From positions 1-25,862 of the forward strand of contig CAOKNI010000012.1 of NCBI GenBank assembly GCA_948470005.1: a DNA stretch of 25,862 nt. The letters run 5' to 3'. Shown here piece by piece: positions 15,003 through 21,825 of the stretch (position 1 is its first letter; the number at the start of each line of letters is the position of its first letter). Under the pieces are notes generated by a model. That model saw only the letters and a list, made by a program, of their open reading frames with translations. It was not told the origin of the DNA and ran no database searches. This stretch comes from an uncultured Mycoplasmatota bacterium. GTDB taxonomy: Bacteria; Bacillota_I; Bacilli_A; RF39; UBA660. The position numbers and the translations under genes were made by a program.

Positions 15003-15012
15003 ATGCTAAAAT
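15003..15012 (+). promoter_or_regulatory. Extended -10 element for the CPBP gene
   Basis: ATGCTAAAAT, the same extended -10 string as in the methyltransferase promoter at 15663. It lies directly before the GAGG site of the original CPBP start. No good -35 box is visible. Confidence 0.4.
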
Positions 15013-15030
15013 TACTACATGAGGCAAAAC

Positions 15031-15616
15031 ATGAAAAAAAACTTTATTTATTATAACTATAATTTTATATACTTTATTACCCATATTAATTTTTTATATT
15101 TCTAATTTTTTTCAATTCAAATTTTTTATTCTAACTATAATAGGAATAATAATGTTTTCCTTATTTAAAATAAGTAAAGTTAACAATAAATATTTAGGAA
15201 TTAAAAAAGAAGATACTCTAAAATCTCTAAAAAGAAATATCCCCATTATTTTATTGTGTGTAATAATTATAATATTTTTTCGAATATTTAATTTAAATAA
15301 ATTCACTCCGACCGAAAACCTTACTTTTTATCTTTTCTATGTATTTATATCCTGTCCTATCCAAGAATTTCTATATAGAGGAATATTTGGCTATTTCGAA
15401 AAAAGTTTCAATAGCAAAAAATTAATATTATTTTTATCTAGTTTATGCTACTCATTTGTCCATATTATTTATAAAGATTTTTTAACCTGTATACTAACCT
15501 TTATTTTTGGATTAATTTTATATTCATTATATAGAAAAGATTTTAACTTATTAGGTGTATCTCTAAGCCACATTATAATTGGTATACTAACAATTTATTT
15601 AGGTATTATTAATTAA
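15031..15616 (+). CDS. CPBP family intramembrane metalloprotease, frameshifted at an A8 tract
   Basis: CPBP (Abi/CaaX-like) proteases are integral membrane enzymes. Numbered from the ATG at 15152, motif 1 is QEFLYR (Q71, E72, R76) where EExxxR is usual, motif 2 is SFVHI with H104, and motif 3 is SHIIIG with H140. The open frame from 15152 gives 154 aa, but coding-like sequence continues upstream to 15035 with no start codon in frame. An ATG at 15031 with GAGG 6 nt before it is out of frame by one base because of eight A (15034-15041). With seven A it would read MKKTLFIITIILYTLLPILI, a normal first membrane helix. So the gene is frameshifted, phase variable, or restored by slippage. Internal initiation at 15152 (AGGA before it) could give a short form. 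Confidence 0.75.
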
Positions 15617-15639
15617 TTATAATTAATATTTAGATTTTT

Positions 15640-15668
15640 TTGACATTACCATTAAGCTATGCTAAAAT
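15640..15668 (+). promoter_or_regulatory. Strong promoter for the methyltransferase-like gene
   Basis: Perfect TTGACA, 17 bp, then TAAAAT with TGC upstream (extended -10). GAGGAA precedes the ATG at 15692. Confidence 0.85.
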
Positions 15669-15691
15669 AGGCGCTAAAAAGAGGAATAATT

Positions 15692-16705
15692 ATGGATTTA
15701 TTACAAACACGAAACGCTGCCTACCGTTTAGCTACTAAACCTTATATACCAGGTAATACTGATTTTGGCGAATATTCTTCAATATATTTAGCTTCAACTT
15801 CTAATGTTTTAGATACACTTGCTTTGTATAAAGATTATGAAAGTGTCTTAACTATTGGCGGCACAGGAGCTCATGGTTTTGAAGCTGCTTTACATGGAGC
15901 TAAAAAAGTTGATATGTTTGATATCAATGAATTACAAAGAATGTTTTACGAACTATTTAAAACTGCCATTACCTTTTTAGATTATAAAGACTTTATTAAA
16001 TTTTTTACTTTAAAAGAGCAAAATATGTTTTTTAAAAAAGATGATATTAAAAATCTTATTTCTAATGAAATGTATGAATATCTCAGACTTTTTTTACCAG
16101 AAGAAATTGACTTTGTCTTAAGACCTCTTTTTGAATTTTTTGCTAGTCCTGATTTAATATTAAGTGCTTTATTTAGGTTTGAGCATCCCTTAACTTTAGA
16201 TTACTTAAAAAGATTTATTTCATTCTATAATGAAGAAGATTATAAAAAATTACAAGCTATTTTACGTAGTGGTGCCTGCGAATTTAATTACCATACACTT
16301 TCTCTTACAAATGTTCCTGAATTCTTTAAAGGTAAATATGATTTAATTTTATTAGACAATGTTTTACAACATTATAAAAACATCCCTTTACTTGATACTC
16401 CTTACAATGTTAATCAGTTTATACAAAAAAGATTAATGGAAAAAGTTAATGATGGAGGCGTTATAGAGGTTAATTATGGCTTTGAAATTGCTACTACCGC
16501 CTTTGCTAAAAAATTTAATTTACCAAGTAGCCCTAACCCTAATGCTAACTCTCTAGCAGAGGCCAAACATACAACCGAAGAAATGAAAAACGGAATTAAT
16601 TGCCGGCTATACGAAAAATGGAAGCGTTATGAATACAACTTTATTTCGGGAGTTGAAGAACCATATGATCAAACTACTAATATGGTTTTATCCTTAAGAA
16701 AATAA
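15692..16705 (+). CDS. Class I SAM-dependent methyltransferase-like protein (DUF3419/BtaA-like)
   Basis: A soluble 337-aa protein with a Rossmann-type SAM-binding start at residues 51-79: VLTIGGTGAHGFEAALHGA, then KKVDMFDIN, where the Gly-rich loop and Asp77 fit motifs I and II. A second strand YDLILLDNVLQH (about residues 216-228) fits motif IV. The layout is closest by eye to the DUF3419 group, which includes the betaine-lipid enzyme BtaA (3-amino-3-carboxypropyl transfer from SAM), but length and context do not prove that reaction. A single gene with a strong promoter and terminator. Confident on fold, unsure on reaction. Confidence 0.65.
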   Translation: MDLLQTRNAAYRLATKPYIPGNTDFGEYSSIYLASTSNVLDTLALYKDYESVLTIGGTGAHGFEAALHGAKKVDMFDINELQRMFYELFKTAITFLDYKDFIKFFTLKEQNMFFKKDDIKNLISNEMYEYLRLFLPEEIDFVLRPLFEFFASPDLILSALFRFEHPLTLDYLKRFISFYNEEDYKKLQAILRSGACEFNYHTLSLTNVPEFFKGKYDLILLDNVLQHYKNIPLLDTPYNVNQFIQKRLMEKVNDGGVIEVNYGFEIATTAFAKKFNLPSSPNPNANSLAEAKHTTEEMKNGINCRLYEKWKRYEYNFISGVEEPYDQTTNMVLSLRK

Positions 16706-16715
16706 TAATAATTTC

Positions 16716-16750
16716 AAAAAGTATTAATTTAAAAACTTAATGCTTTTTTT
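16716..16750 (+). terminator. Rho-independent terminator after the methyltransferase-like gene
   Basis: A 12-bp stem with one G-U pair (16716-16727 with 16737-16748), a 9-nt loop, and a T-run overlapping the 3' arm. Confidence 0.8.
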
Positions 16751-16842
16751 CATTTTTATTTTAGTAAAAGTTTTAATATATGAAAAAATATGATAAAATT
16801 ATTATAATAATAAAATATTAATTAAGATTAGATGAGGTTATT

Positions 16843-18510
16843 ATGGCATTTAAAGATAATTATCAATTAATTAGTGGCTGGATTCATGATTATTATTGTG
16901 ATAAAGACGGTGCTGAACTAATTTTTGATATAAATAATAATAAATATTTTGAATGTCCTATATGCCACTTTAAATATACTGATGAAAAGAAAAAAAGAGC
17001 TTGGATTACCAAATATAGATATAAAACATTTAAATATTTAGAAGACGCCTCTAATAATTATTTAAAAAATAAAAACGAAAAAGTTCTTAAAAAAATAATA
17101 AATATTTTAAACTATTATTCCCTAAATTACGAAAAGTTTGCTATTCACAATAAAAATGGTGAAACTTTTAATACTATTACAGATGGAGCTAACAAATGTG
17201 GAAAAATTACCGCTCAAGGTTTAAATGAAGCAATGATATGTATAAATGTTGCAAAATGTCTAAGCAATATCAATTTATATATAGACTCCAAAACAAAAGA
17301 AAATGTTTTTAATTTATTATTTAAAGAAGCTTTCATTCTGTTAAAGCCGCAAGTTAATAAAATACATAATATTTGTTGCTATGAAATATGTGCCATTGCC
17401 ATCATGGGTATTACTTCAAACAATCAAGAAATGCTCAAATTTGCTTTTTATTCGCCTTATTCATTTTATAAGCAATTAAATTTAGGCTTAACTAAAGATT
17501 ACTTTTGGTACGAAGGCTCATTCCATTACCACTTTTTTATTTTAAAACCTATTTTAGAATTATTAGAAATAGCTAAATTTTATAATTTTAGTATTCCTAA
17601 AAAATATTATAATATTGCTAAAATGATGTTAATAGAAGGTTTTAAATGTAGCTTCCGTGATTGTACTCTGCCTAGTCCTAATGACGGCTGGCCTAATAAA
17701 AATCTTTTAGATTATATTGAAGTTTATAATTTAGGAACTATTTTATTTAAAAATGATATATCTAAAATCAAGGAATCTATTATTAATAAAACTAACTCTA
17801 CTAAATCAAAACATTTTATAGACTCTGGTTTTTCTCTATTAAAAAATAAATATTGGAATGTTTTTATAAAATATCAAGATACCAATATTAATCATGCTCA
17901 TCCTGATAAATTAAACCTTGAAATTAAATGTGGCCCTGATTTTTTAACCCATGATTTATCTACATCAGGATATGGCGCTAATATTTCTAAAGATTTTTAT
18001 AAAAAAACTTATTCTCATAATACTATAGTTATAGATGGTCAAAATCAAAATTTAGAATGCAAGTCTACTATTAATTATCATACTAATAGTATGATTGATA
18101 TCTTTTCAAACAATATATATAATGGTGTAAACATAAATCGCAAAATAAAGTTAATGTCTAATAAAATTATCGACGAAATAAAGATTAACAATTATAAAGA
18201 AAGAACCATTGACTACTTTTTTCATTGTGATGCCACATTAATTACTAAGTTAAAATATAATTGCCCTAGCTCATTTAAAGAATATCCTTATTTAAAAAAT
18301 ATCAAAGAAGTTAATTTAGTAAAAGATATTATTATTTTAAAATGGCAATTAAAAGAAAAAACAATAATTAGTAAAATAAACTGTAAAAACAAGAGACTTT
18401 TTATTGGCTTTTCCCCTAATAATCCTGATATTAATAACAGGACTACATTAATAATTAGATGCAATTCCAATAGCTCTGTTTCATTTAATATAAAGTGGCA
18501 AATAACTTAA
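16843..18510 (+). CDS. Heparinase II/III-like polysaccharide lyase
   Basis: A 555-aa protein with the layout of heparinase II/III and oligo-alginate-lyase-type enzymes. At the N-terminus is a zinc-ribbon-like cluster (C19, C38, C41, CPICHFKYTD). The central region (about 60-310) is an alpha/alpha-toroid type helical domain with YEGSFHYHFF. The C-terminal beta domain has the hallmark NHAHPDKLNLEI (H351, H353, D355) and YSHNTIVIDGQ (S391-T394). Such enzymes cleave uronic-acid-containing sugars by beta-elimination. No signal peptide is present, so a cytoplasmic enzyme acting on imported oligosaccharides is likely. GAGG precedes the ATG. It stands alone: no sugar transporter or uronate pathway gene is next to it. 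The substrate is unknown. Confidence 0.85.
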   Translation: MAFKDNYQLISGWIHDYYCDKDGAELIFDINNNKYFECPICHFKYTDEKKKRAWITKYRYKTFKYLEDASNNYLKNKNEKVLKKIINILNYYSLNYEKFAIHNKNGETFNTITDGANKCGKITAQGLNEAMICINVAKCLSNINLYIDSKTKENVFNLLFKEAFILLKPQVNKIHNICCYEICAIAIMGITSNNQEMLKFAFYSPYSFYKQLNLGLTKDYFWYEGSFHYHFFILKPILELLEIAKFYNFSIPKKYYNIAKMMLIEGFKCSFRDCTLPSPNDGWPNKNLLDYIEVYNLGTILFKNDISKIKESIINKTNSTKSKHFIDSGFSLLKNKYWNVFIKYQDTNINHAHPDKLNLEIKCGPDFLTHDLSTSGYGANISKDFYKKTYSHNTIVIDGQNQNLECKSTINYHTNSMIDIFSNNIYNGVNINRKIKLMSNKIIDEIKINNYKERTIDYFFHCDATLITKLKYNCPSSFKEYPYLKNIKEVNLVKDIIILKWQLKEKTIISKINCKNKRLFIGFSPNNPDINNRTTLIIRCNSNSSVSFNIKWQIT

Positions 18511-18520
18511 AAATATATAC

Positions 18521-18548
18521 AAAAACGACTTCACTTAAGAAATCGTTT
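18521..18548 (-). terminator. Rho-independent terminator of the MerR-YbjQ operon
   Basis: On the minus strand a 10-bp stem AAACGATTTC / GAAGTCGTTT with one U-G pair and a 6-nt loop, followed by TT. The plus-strand version has a mismatch, so it serves the minus strand better. Confidence 0.6.
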
Positions 18549-18559
18549 ACTATAAATTA

Positions 18560-18880
18560 TTATTTTGCTTTTATTTTAACAGCTGTCCCATAAGCAATAA
18601 CTTCTGCTGCTCCACTCATAACTGATGAGGAACCATATCTGACATTTATGATTGCATCTGCCCCTAAACTTTCCGCATCATCAACCATTCTTTTAGTTGC
18701 TATCTGTCTTGCCGTTATAAGCATTTCGGTATAGCCGACAATCTCACCACCAACTATCGTTTTCATACCAGCCATAAAATCTCGACCAATATTTTTAGAC
18801 TCTACAATCGTTCCTTTTACTAAACCTAATGCTTCTGTTATTTCATATCCTGGAATATAATCAATATTTACTAGCTTCAT
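18560..18880 (-). CDS. UPF0145 / YbjQ family protein
   Basis: A 106-aa protein of the YbjQ (DUF74, 'heavy-metal-binding') family, a pentameric fold of unsettled function. Typical features are IPGYEITEALGLVKG at the N-terminus, the KTIVGGEIVGYTEML stretch, RMVDDAESLGADAIINVRY, and the closing AEVIAYGTAVKI. Its start overlaps the MerR gene by 20 bp and uses an AGGAGG site in the MerR 3' end, so the two are co-translated. Pairing with a membrane-anchored MerR regulator suggests a stress or effector-response module, but this is inference. Confidence 0.92.
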   Translation of the reverse strand: MKLVNIDYIPGYEITEALGLVKGTIVESKNIGRDFMAGMKTIVGGEIVGYTEMLITARQIATKRMVDDAESLGADAIINVRYGSSSVMSGAAEVIAYGTAVKIKAK

Positions 18881-19505
18881 CTTCTTCTCCTCCTTTAATT
18901 TCCTTAATCCTTCTAAATAAATTGACTAAAATACTTAAAACTGGAAAACCTAAAATAATCATTATAAACAAATAAATAAAACCAGGCATATTACCATTTT
19001 CTCTAAAATAAAAATAAGTAATAATACCAATTAAAAATAAAAATATTGCACTAAAACTTAAACTAGATAAAATTGCCCCAATAATTTTATTTCTATGTTT
19101 TTTACCAACATCTTTCATTGTAAATCCTTCCTTATTAAGAATATTCATAGCTAAAGAGTACTTAGTTATATCAATATTAAAGAAATTGTCTTTACTTAAA
19201 ATTATTTCTGAGCACATATTTTTTATTTTTTCTAAATTTTCTTCATCTTGATTTATTTTTTTTATGCGTTCCTTCATACATTCTTCTAAAGATAACTCTT
19301 TATTCTTTAGCTTTCTAATATCATTTACTGGTACGTTTAAATTGCGTAAAAACTTAATTAATCTAAGTGTATTAATATCTTCTTCGCTATAATCACGATA
19401 ATCATTTATATTATTTCGTTTAGGACTGAGTAATCCTTCTTCTTCATAATACCTAATACTTTTTTTCGTAAGCCCCAGTTTAGCTCCTACCTCATGTATT
19501 TGCAT
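18861..19505 (-). CDS. MerR family regulator with C-terminal membrane segment
   Basis: A 214-aa regulator: an N-terminal MerR winged helix-turn-helix (MQIHEVGAKLGLTKKSIRYY, then LLSPKRNNINDYRDYSEED), a helical dimerisation region with LSLEECMKERIKKI, and two strong membrane helices near the C-terminus (about residues 139-165 and 172-195) in place of a soluble ligand domain. No metal-binding Cys set is seen. I start at 19505, where AAAGGAG lies 5-7 nt upstream; the frame is open further upstream but that part spans the promoter. It probably controls its own operon with YbjQ through the 19-bp-spacer promoter just upstream. Confidence 0.88.
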   Translation of the reverse strand: MQIHEVGAKLGLTKKSIRYYEEEGLLSPKRNNINDYRDYSEEDINTLRLIKFLRNLNVPVNDIRKLKNKELSLEECMKERIKKINQDEENLEKIKNMCSEIILSKDNFFNIDITKYSLAMNILNKEGFTMKDVGKKHRNKIIGAILSSLSFSAIFLFLIGIITYFYFRENGNMPGFIYLFIMIILGFPVLSILVNLFRRIKEIKGGEEDEASKY

Positions 19506-19527
19506 ATAATCTCCTTTCTCGAAAATA

Positions 19528-19558
19528 ATTATAGAGTATTCCCTTAGGTTAAAGTCAA
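19528..19558 (-). promoter_or_regulatory. MerR-type promoter with 19-bp spacer
   Basis: On the minus strand TTGACT and TATAAT are separated by 19 bp containing the imperfect dyad TTAACCTAAGGGAA. Overlong spacers with a central operator are the hallmark of MerR-controlled promoters. It lies between the MerR start and the stop of the next gene. Confidence 0.85.
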
Positions 19559-19565
19559 GCAAAAA

Positions 19566-20129
19566 TTACTCTTTTGAAGAGTCTTTTAAATTTCTACGGG
19601 AATTATATTTTTTTATTTGAGCTTCTCTTAAAATTCTTTGAAGGTTAAATACATTAAAATCATTATCAATTTGCGCAATTCCATCAGAACTATTAATATT
19701 AACAAGGGTTTTAAGATAAATTTCAGGTGTTTCAATGAATACAAGATAATTATCCACAAGCTCATTCATAATAGGGATATATTGCGGAAACGCTTCAATT
19801 ATACTAGGACTATGATAAGTACGAGATATATAAAAAATATCGCCATCACTAGCTGTTAAAAACCGTTTAGCTTTAGCTTTATTTATTGCAGTTATTAATT
19901 CTATTGAGTATATTCCTTTACCATTTGTAACAAAATTAAACACATTTAATATACTACAATATCTAGAATCTTGTTTGCTATAAAAAATAAATTTACTTAA
20001 TTCACTACTATTAAAATGCCAATCAGCAACTAAAAAATTATTACTATTGGCAAATAATCTTAATTGCAATAATGTAAGAAATAAAATGATAAAATTATCG
20101 CTTGATAATAAATCACTATTTATTGGCAT
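19566..20129 (-). CDS. Hypothetical protein (187 aa)
   Basis: I do not recognise this protein. It is 187 aa, mixed alpha/beta by eye, with a hydrophobic early stretch (IILFLTLLQLRL) too polar-flanked to be a certain membrane helix, and a basic C-terminus (KKYNSRRNLKDSSKE). It contains the phrases FLVADWHFNSSELSKF and FLTASDGDIFYISRTYHSPS, which suggest a nuclease- or phosphatase-like or PIN-like fold, but no catalytic set is clear. GGGAGG lies before the ATG at a slightly long distance. It follows the Nudix gene by about 20 bp and so is probably in the RDD-Nudix transcription unit. A 6-bp hairpin and a short T-run at its stop may be a weak terminator. Confidence 0.7.
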   Translation of the reverse strand: MPINSDLLSSDNFIILFLTLLQLRLFANSNNFLVADWHFNSSELSKFIFYSKQDSRYCSILNVFNFVTNGKGIYSIELITAINKAKAKRFLTASDGDIFYISRTYHSPSIIEAFPQYIPIMNELVDNYLVFIETPEIYLKTLVNINSSDGIAQIDNDFNVFNLQRILREAQIKKYNSRRNLKDSSKE

Positions 20130-20150
20130 TTATATTATTACCTCCCATTA

Positions 20151-20579
20151 TCATTCTTTAACTATAATTTTATTTTGAATAGCATAATCTAGAAAATCTT
20201 TAATTGAGTTAGATATATTTTCCTCATCACCAATTTTATACCAATGATACCTTAAAATTTCTTCATTCGGAATAAGACTCACATTTATTTCTTTATGAGC
20301 TAAAAACACATGCATACAAATAGTTTTAGTGGCATCACTTGCCGCCACTTCTTCCTTTGTCATTACAAGTTCTAACTCTGAAGGTAAAATAGTAAATCCA
20401 CTATGAATTTCTTCTGCCACTTCTCTTGTAGCGGCATCTAGCAAACTCTCGCCTGCCTCTACTTTCCCTCCAATAAATGTATAAGAATTAGTTTTACTAC
20501 TTTTCTTTGACTGAACAATTAATAACTTATTATCCTTAATAAAAGCAATTCCTACTACTTGAATAATATTATTTTTCAT
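20151..20579 (-). CDS. Nudix hydrolase
   Basis: A metal-dependent hydrolase of nucleoside diphosphate-linked compounds. The Nudix box runs from G38 to G61 (GKVEAGE, then SLLDAATREVAEEIHSG), with the RE..EE residues intact; His stands at the usual Gly after EEx. The length of 142 aa is normal. I start at 20579: the frame runs upstream to 20633, but that part reads the end of the RDD gene in another frame. With this start the genes overlap by 11 bp, typical of coupling, though no clear ribosome binding site is seen. Substrate unknown; MutT-like cleaning or a dinucleotide are both possible. Confidence 0.88.
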   Translation of the reverse strand: MKNNIIQVVGIAFIKDNKLLIVQSKKSSKTNSYTFIGGKVEAGESLLDAATREVAEEIHSGFTILPSELELVMTKEEVAASDATKTICMHVFLAHKEINVSLIPNEEILRYHWYKIGDEENISNSIKDFLDYAIQNKIIVKE

Positions 20580-21258
20580 CTTTTTTACGAGCTTTTTTGG
20601 GCTTAATAATAGTCTCTTCTTTATTATCAGCATCTACATTTTCATTTACTACAACTTGCTTTAAATCAATTACTTTAGTACCTGCCAAAATATCTTGTAA
20701 TCCTCTTCCATCTCTATTAAATAAAACCATTAATAAAATAACTATTTCTAAAATCATATTAAAATCTCCAGCTATACCGGCAATTTTATAATATGTCTTT
20801 TTACTAAACCATACAGCAATAAAAGTAGTTATATTTATAATAATTCCATTTAAAATAAATGTCCTAATAAAATAATTATATAATTTTAAACTCTTATTCT
20901 CTTTATTGCTAACTATTTTAATATTCATTAATTTTTTACCCAAAGTTTGTCCTTTAGTAAAGTAAGCAAACACTCCAAAATACAAGAAAGCTATAACTAT
21001 ATCTCCTATTAAATAAACATAACCTGAACTATTTAAATCATAATTAAGCTCACTTACAATTTTAGTATATTCATTAATATTTATTTTCTCTTTATAATAA
21101 TCATTTAAAGCATTATTATACTTTTGAGATGCCTCATTATACGCTTCATACCGTGGATTAATAAAACTTATTCTCACAAGTGCTGAACTAACAAGGGTTA
21201 TAATTAAAAAATCTACTAAATAAGCAGCCAATCTCTTTAAAAACAAATTACTTTTCAT
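20569..21258 (-). CDS. RDD family membrane protein
   Basis: A 229-aa membrane protein of the RDD family (named for conserved Arg, Asp, Asp). Features are RLAAYLVDFLIITLV at the first helix, further helices near residues 80-100, 125-150 and 165-185, the conserved YFTKGQTLGKKLMNIKIV stretch, and the last motif NRDGRGLQDILAGTKVI. A basic Lys-rich C-terminus faces the cytoplasm. Members are implicated in ion transport or salt tolerance, mostly without proof. AGGAGTG lies before the ATG. It is the first gene of the RDD-Nudix-unknown unit. Confidence 0.88.
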   Translation of the reverse strand: MKSNLFLKRLAAYLVDFLIITLVSSALVRISFINPRYEAYNEASQKYNNALNDYYKEKININEYTKIVSELNYDLNSSGYVYLIGDIVIAFLYFGVFAYFTKGQTLGKKLMNIKIVSNKENKSLKLYNYFIRTFILNGIIINITTFIAVWFSKKTYYKIAGIAGDFNMILEIVILLMVLFNRDGRGLQDILAGTKVIDLKQVVVNENVDADNKEETIIKPKKARKKDEK

Positions 21259-21276
21259 AATATCACTCCTATTTAA

Positions 21277-21305
21277 ATTATATTACCAATTTAATATAAA
21301 GTAAA
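21277..21305 (-). promoter_or_regulatory. Sigma-A promoter for the RDD-Nudix unit
   Basis: On the minus strand TTTACT, 17 bp, then TATAAT, about 20 bp before the RDD ATG. Confidence 0.65.
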
Positions 21306-21353
21306 GAAAACAATTATGAAATTTTCTAAACATTAAAGAATATAATTTGAAAA

Positions 21354-21383
21354 GTAAAAAAAAGAAGATAACTAAATCTTCTT
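21354..21383 (-). terminator. Rho-independent terminator of the CotD-like gene
   Basis: On the minus strand a perfect 8-bp stem AAGAAGAT / ATCTTCTT (21362-21369, 21376-21383) with a 6-nt loop and about eight T. It overlaps the stop codon. Confidence 0.85.
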
Positions 21384-21732
21384 AGCAACATCTTTTTTCG
21401 TATACATTTTCTACTTCATTCTCTTCACAACAAGAATAAGTTGGAGTATAAGTATGACGATATATGTGATGATTTATAATGCGAGTATTACAAGGCATAA
21501 TATGTGGCACTTCATGACAAATATATCTATGACATACCGTTTCTCTTGGACATTCATAAATAGGTGGGCAAACAACTCCTGGCATAGATTCTCCCATCAT
21601 CTCCATTGGTCTTGGAGCCTCACAAGCAGTATTATTCATCATATTAGCTTTAGCTTCTCCACTTTGATAATTGGCATTAAAATATCCTTCAGCTTGCATA
21701 GATTCAAAATCACGATTATTATTTATTTTCAT
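21382..21732 (-). CDS. CotD-like spore coat protein homologue
   Basis: A 116-aa Cys/His/Met-rich protein. The C-terminal half follows the CotD pattern: VCPPIYECPRETVCHRYICH, then EVPHIMPCNTRIINHHIYRH and YTPTYS, matching the VPHxHPTHTTxVNHHxYKHxHY motif of coat protein CotD with several His replaced by Cys or Asn. The end is CCEENEVENVYEKRCC. CotD belongs to the inner spore coat of Bacillus. Such proteins also occur in gut Bacilli not known to sporulate, so it may be a metal-binding or cross-linked surface protein here. The ribosome binding site lies in a hairpin loop. The gene has its own terminator. Confidence 0.8.
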   Translation of the reverse strand: MKINNNRDFESMQAEGYFNANYQSGEAKANMMNNTACEAPRPMEMMGESMPGVVCPPIYECPRETVCHRYICHEVPHIMPCNTRIINHHIYRHTYTPTYSCCEENEVENVYEKRCC

Positions 21733-21737
21733 TCTTT

Positions 21738-21760
21738 ATACACTTTCCTTTCTAGTGTAT
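21738..21760 (-). promoter_or_regulatory. Hairpin displaying the ribosome binding site of the CotD-like gene
   Basis: A perfect 7-bp stem ATACACT / AGTGTAT with a 9-nt loop that contains the AAGGAA site. The ATG follows 6 nt after the stem. It could tune translation, act as an operator, or protect the mRNA 5' end. Confidence 0.45.
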
Positions 21761-21825
21761 TTTATGTGATTATTAAGTCTATGCTTAGGTAAATATCCCT
21801 TTTTTAAAATAAATAGTTTTAAAAA

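Noticed and set aside
19505..19562. Upstream extension of the MerR frame to 19562
   Set aside because: It would run through the TATAAT box and the 19-bp spacer; the ATG at 19505 has an excellent ribosome binding site.
20580..20633. Upstream extension of the Nudix frame to 20633
   Set aside because: The added residues are the basic tail of the RDD gene read in another frame; the family N-terminus begins at 20579.
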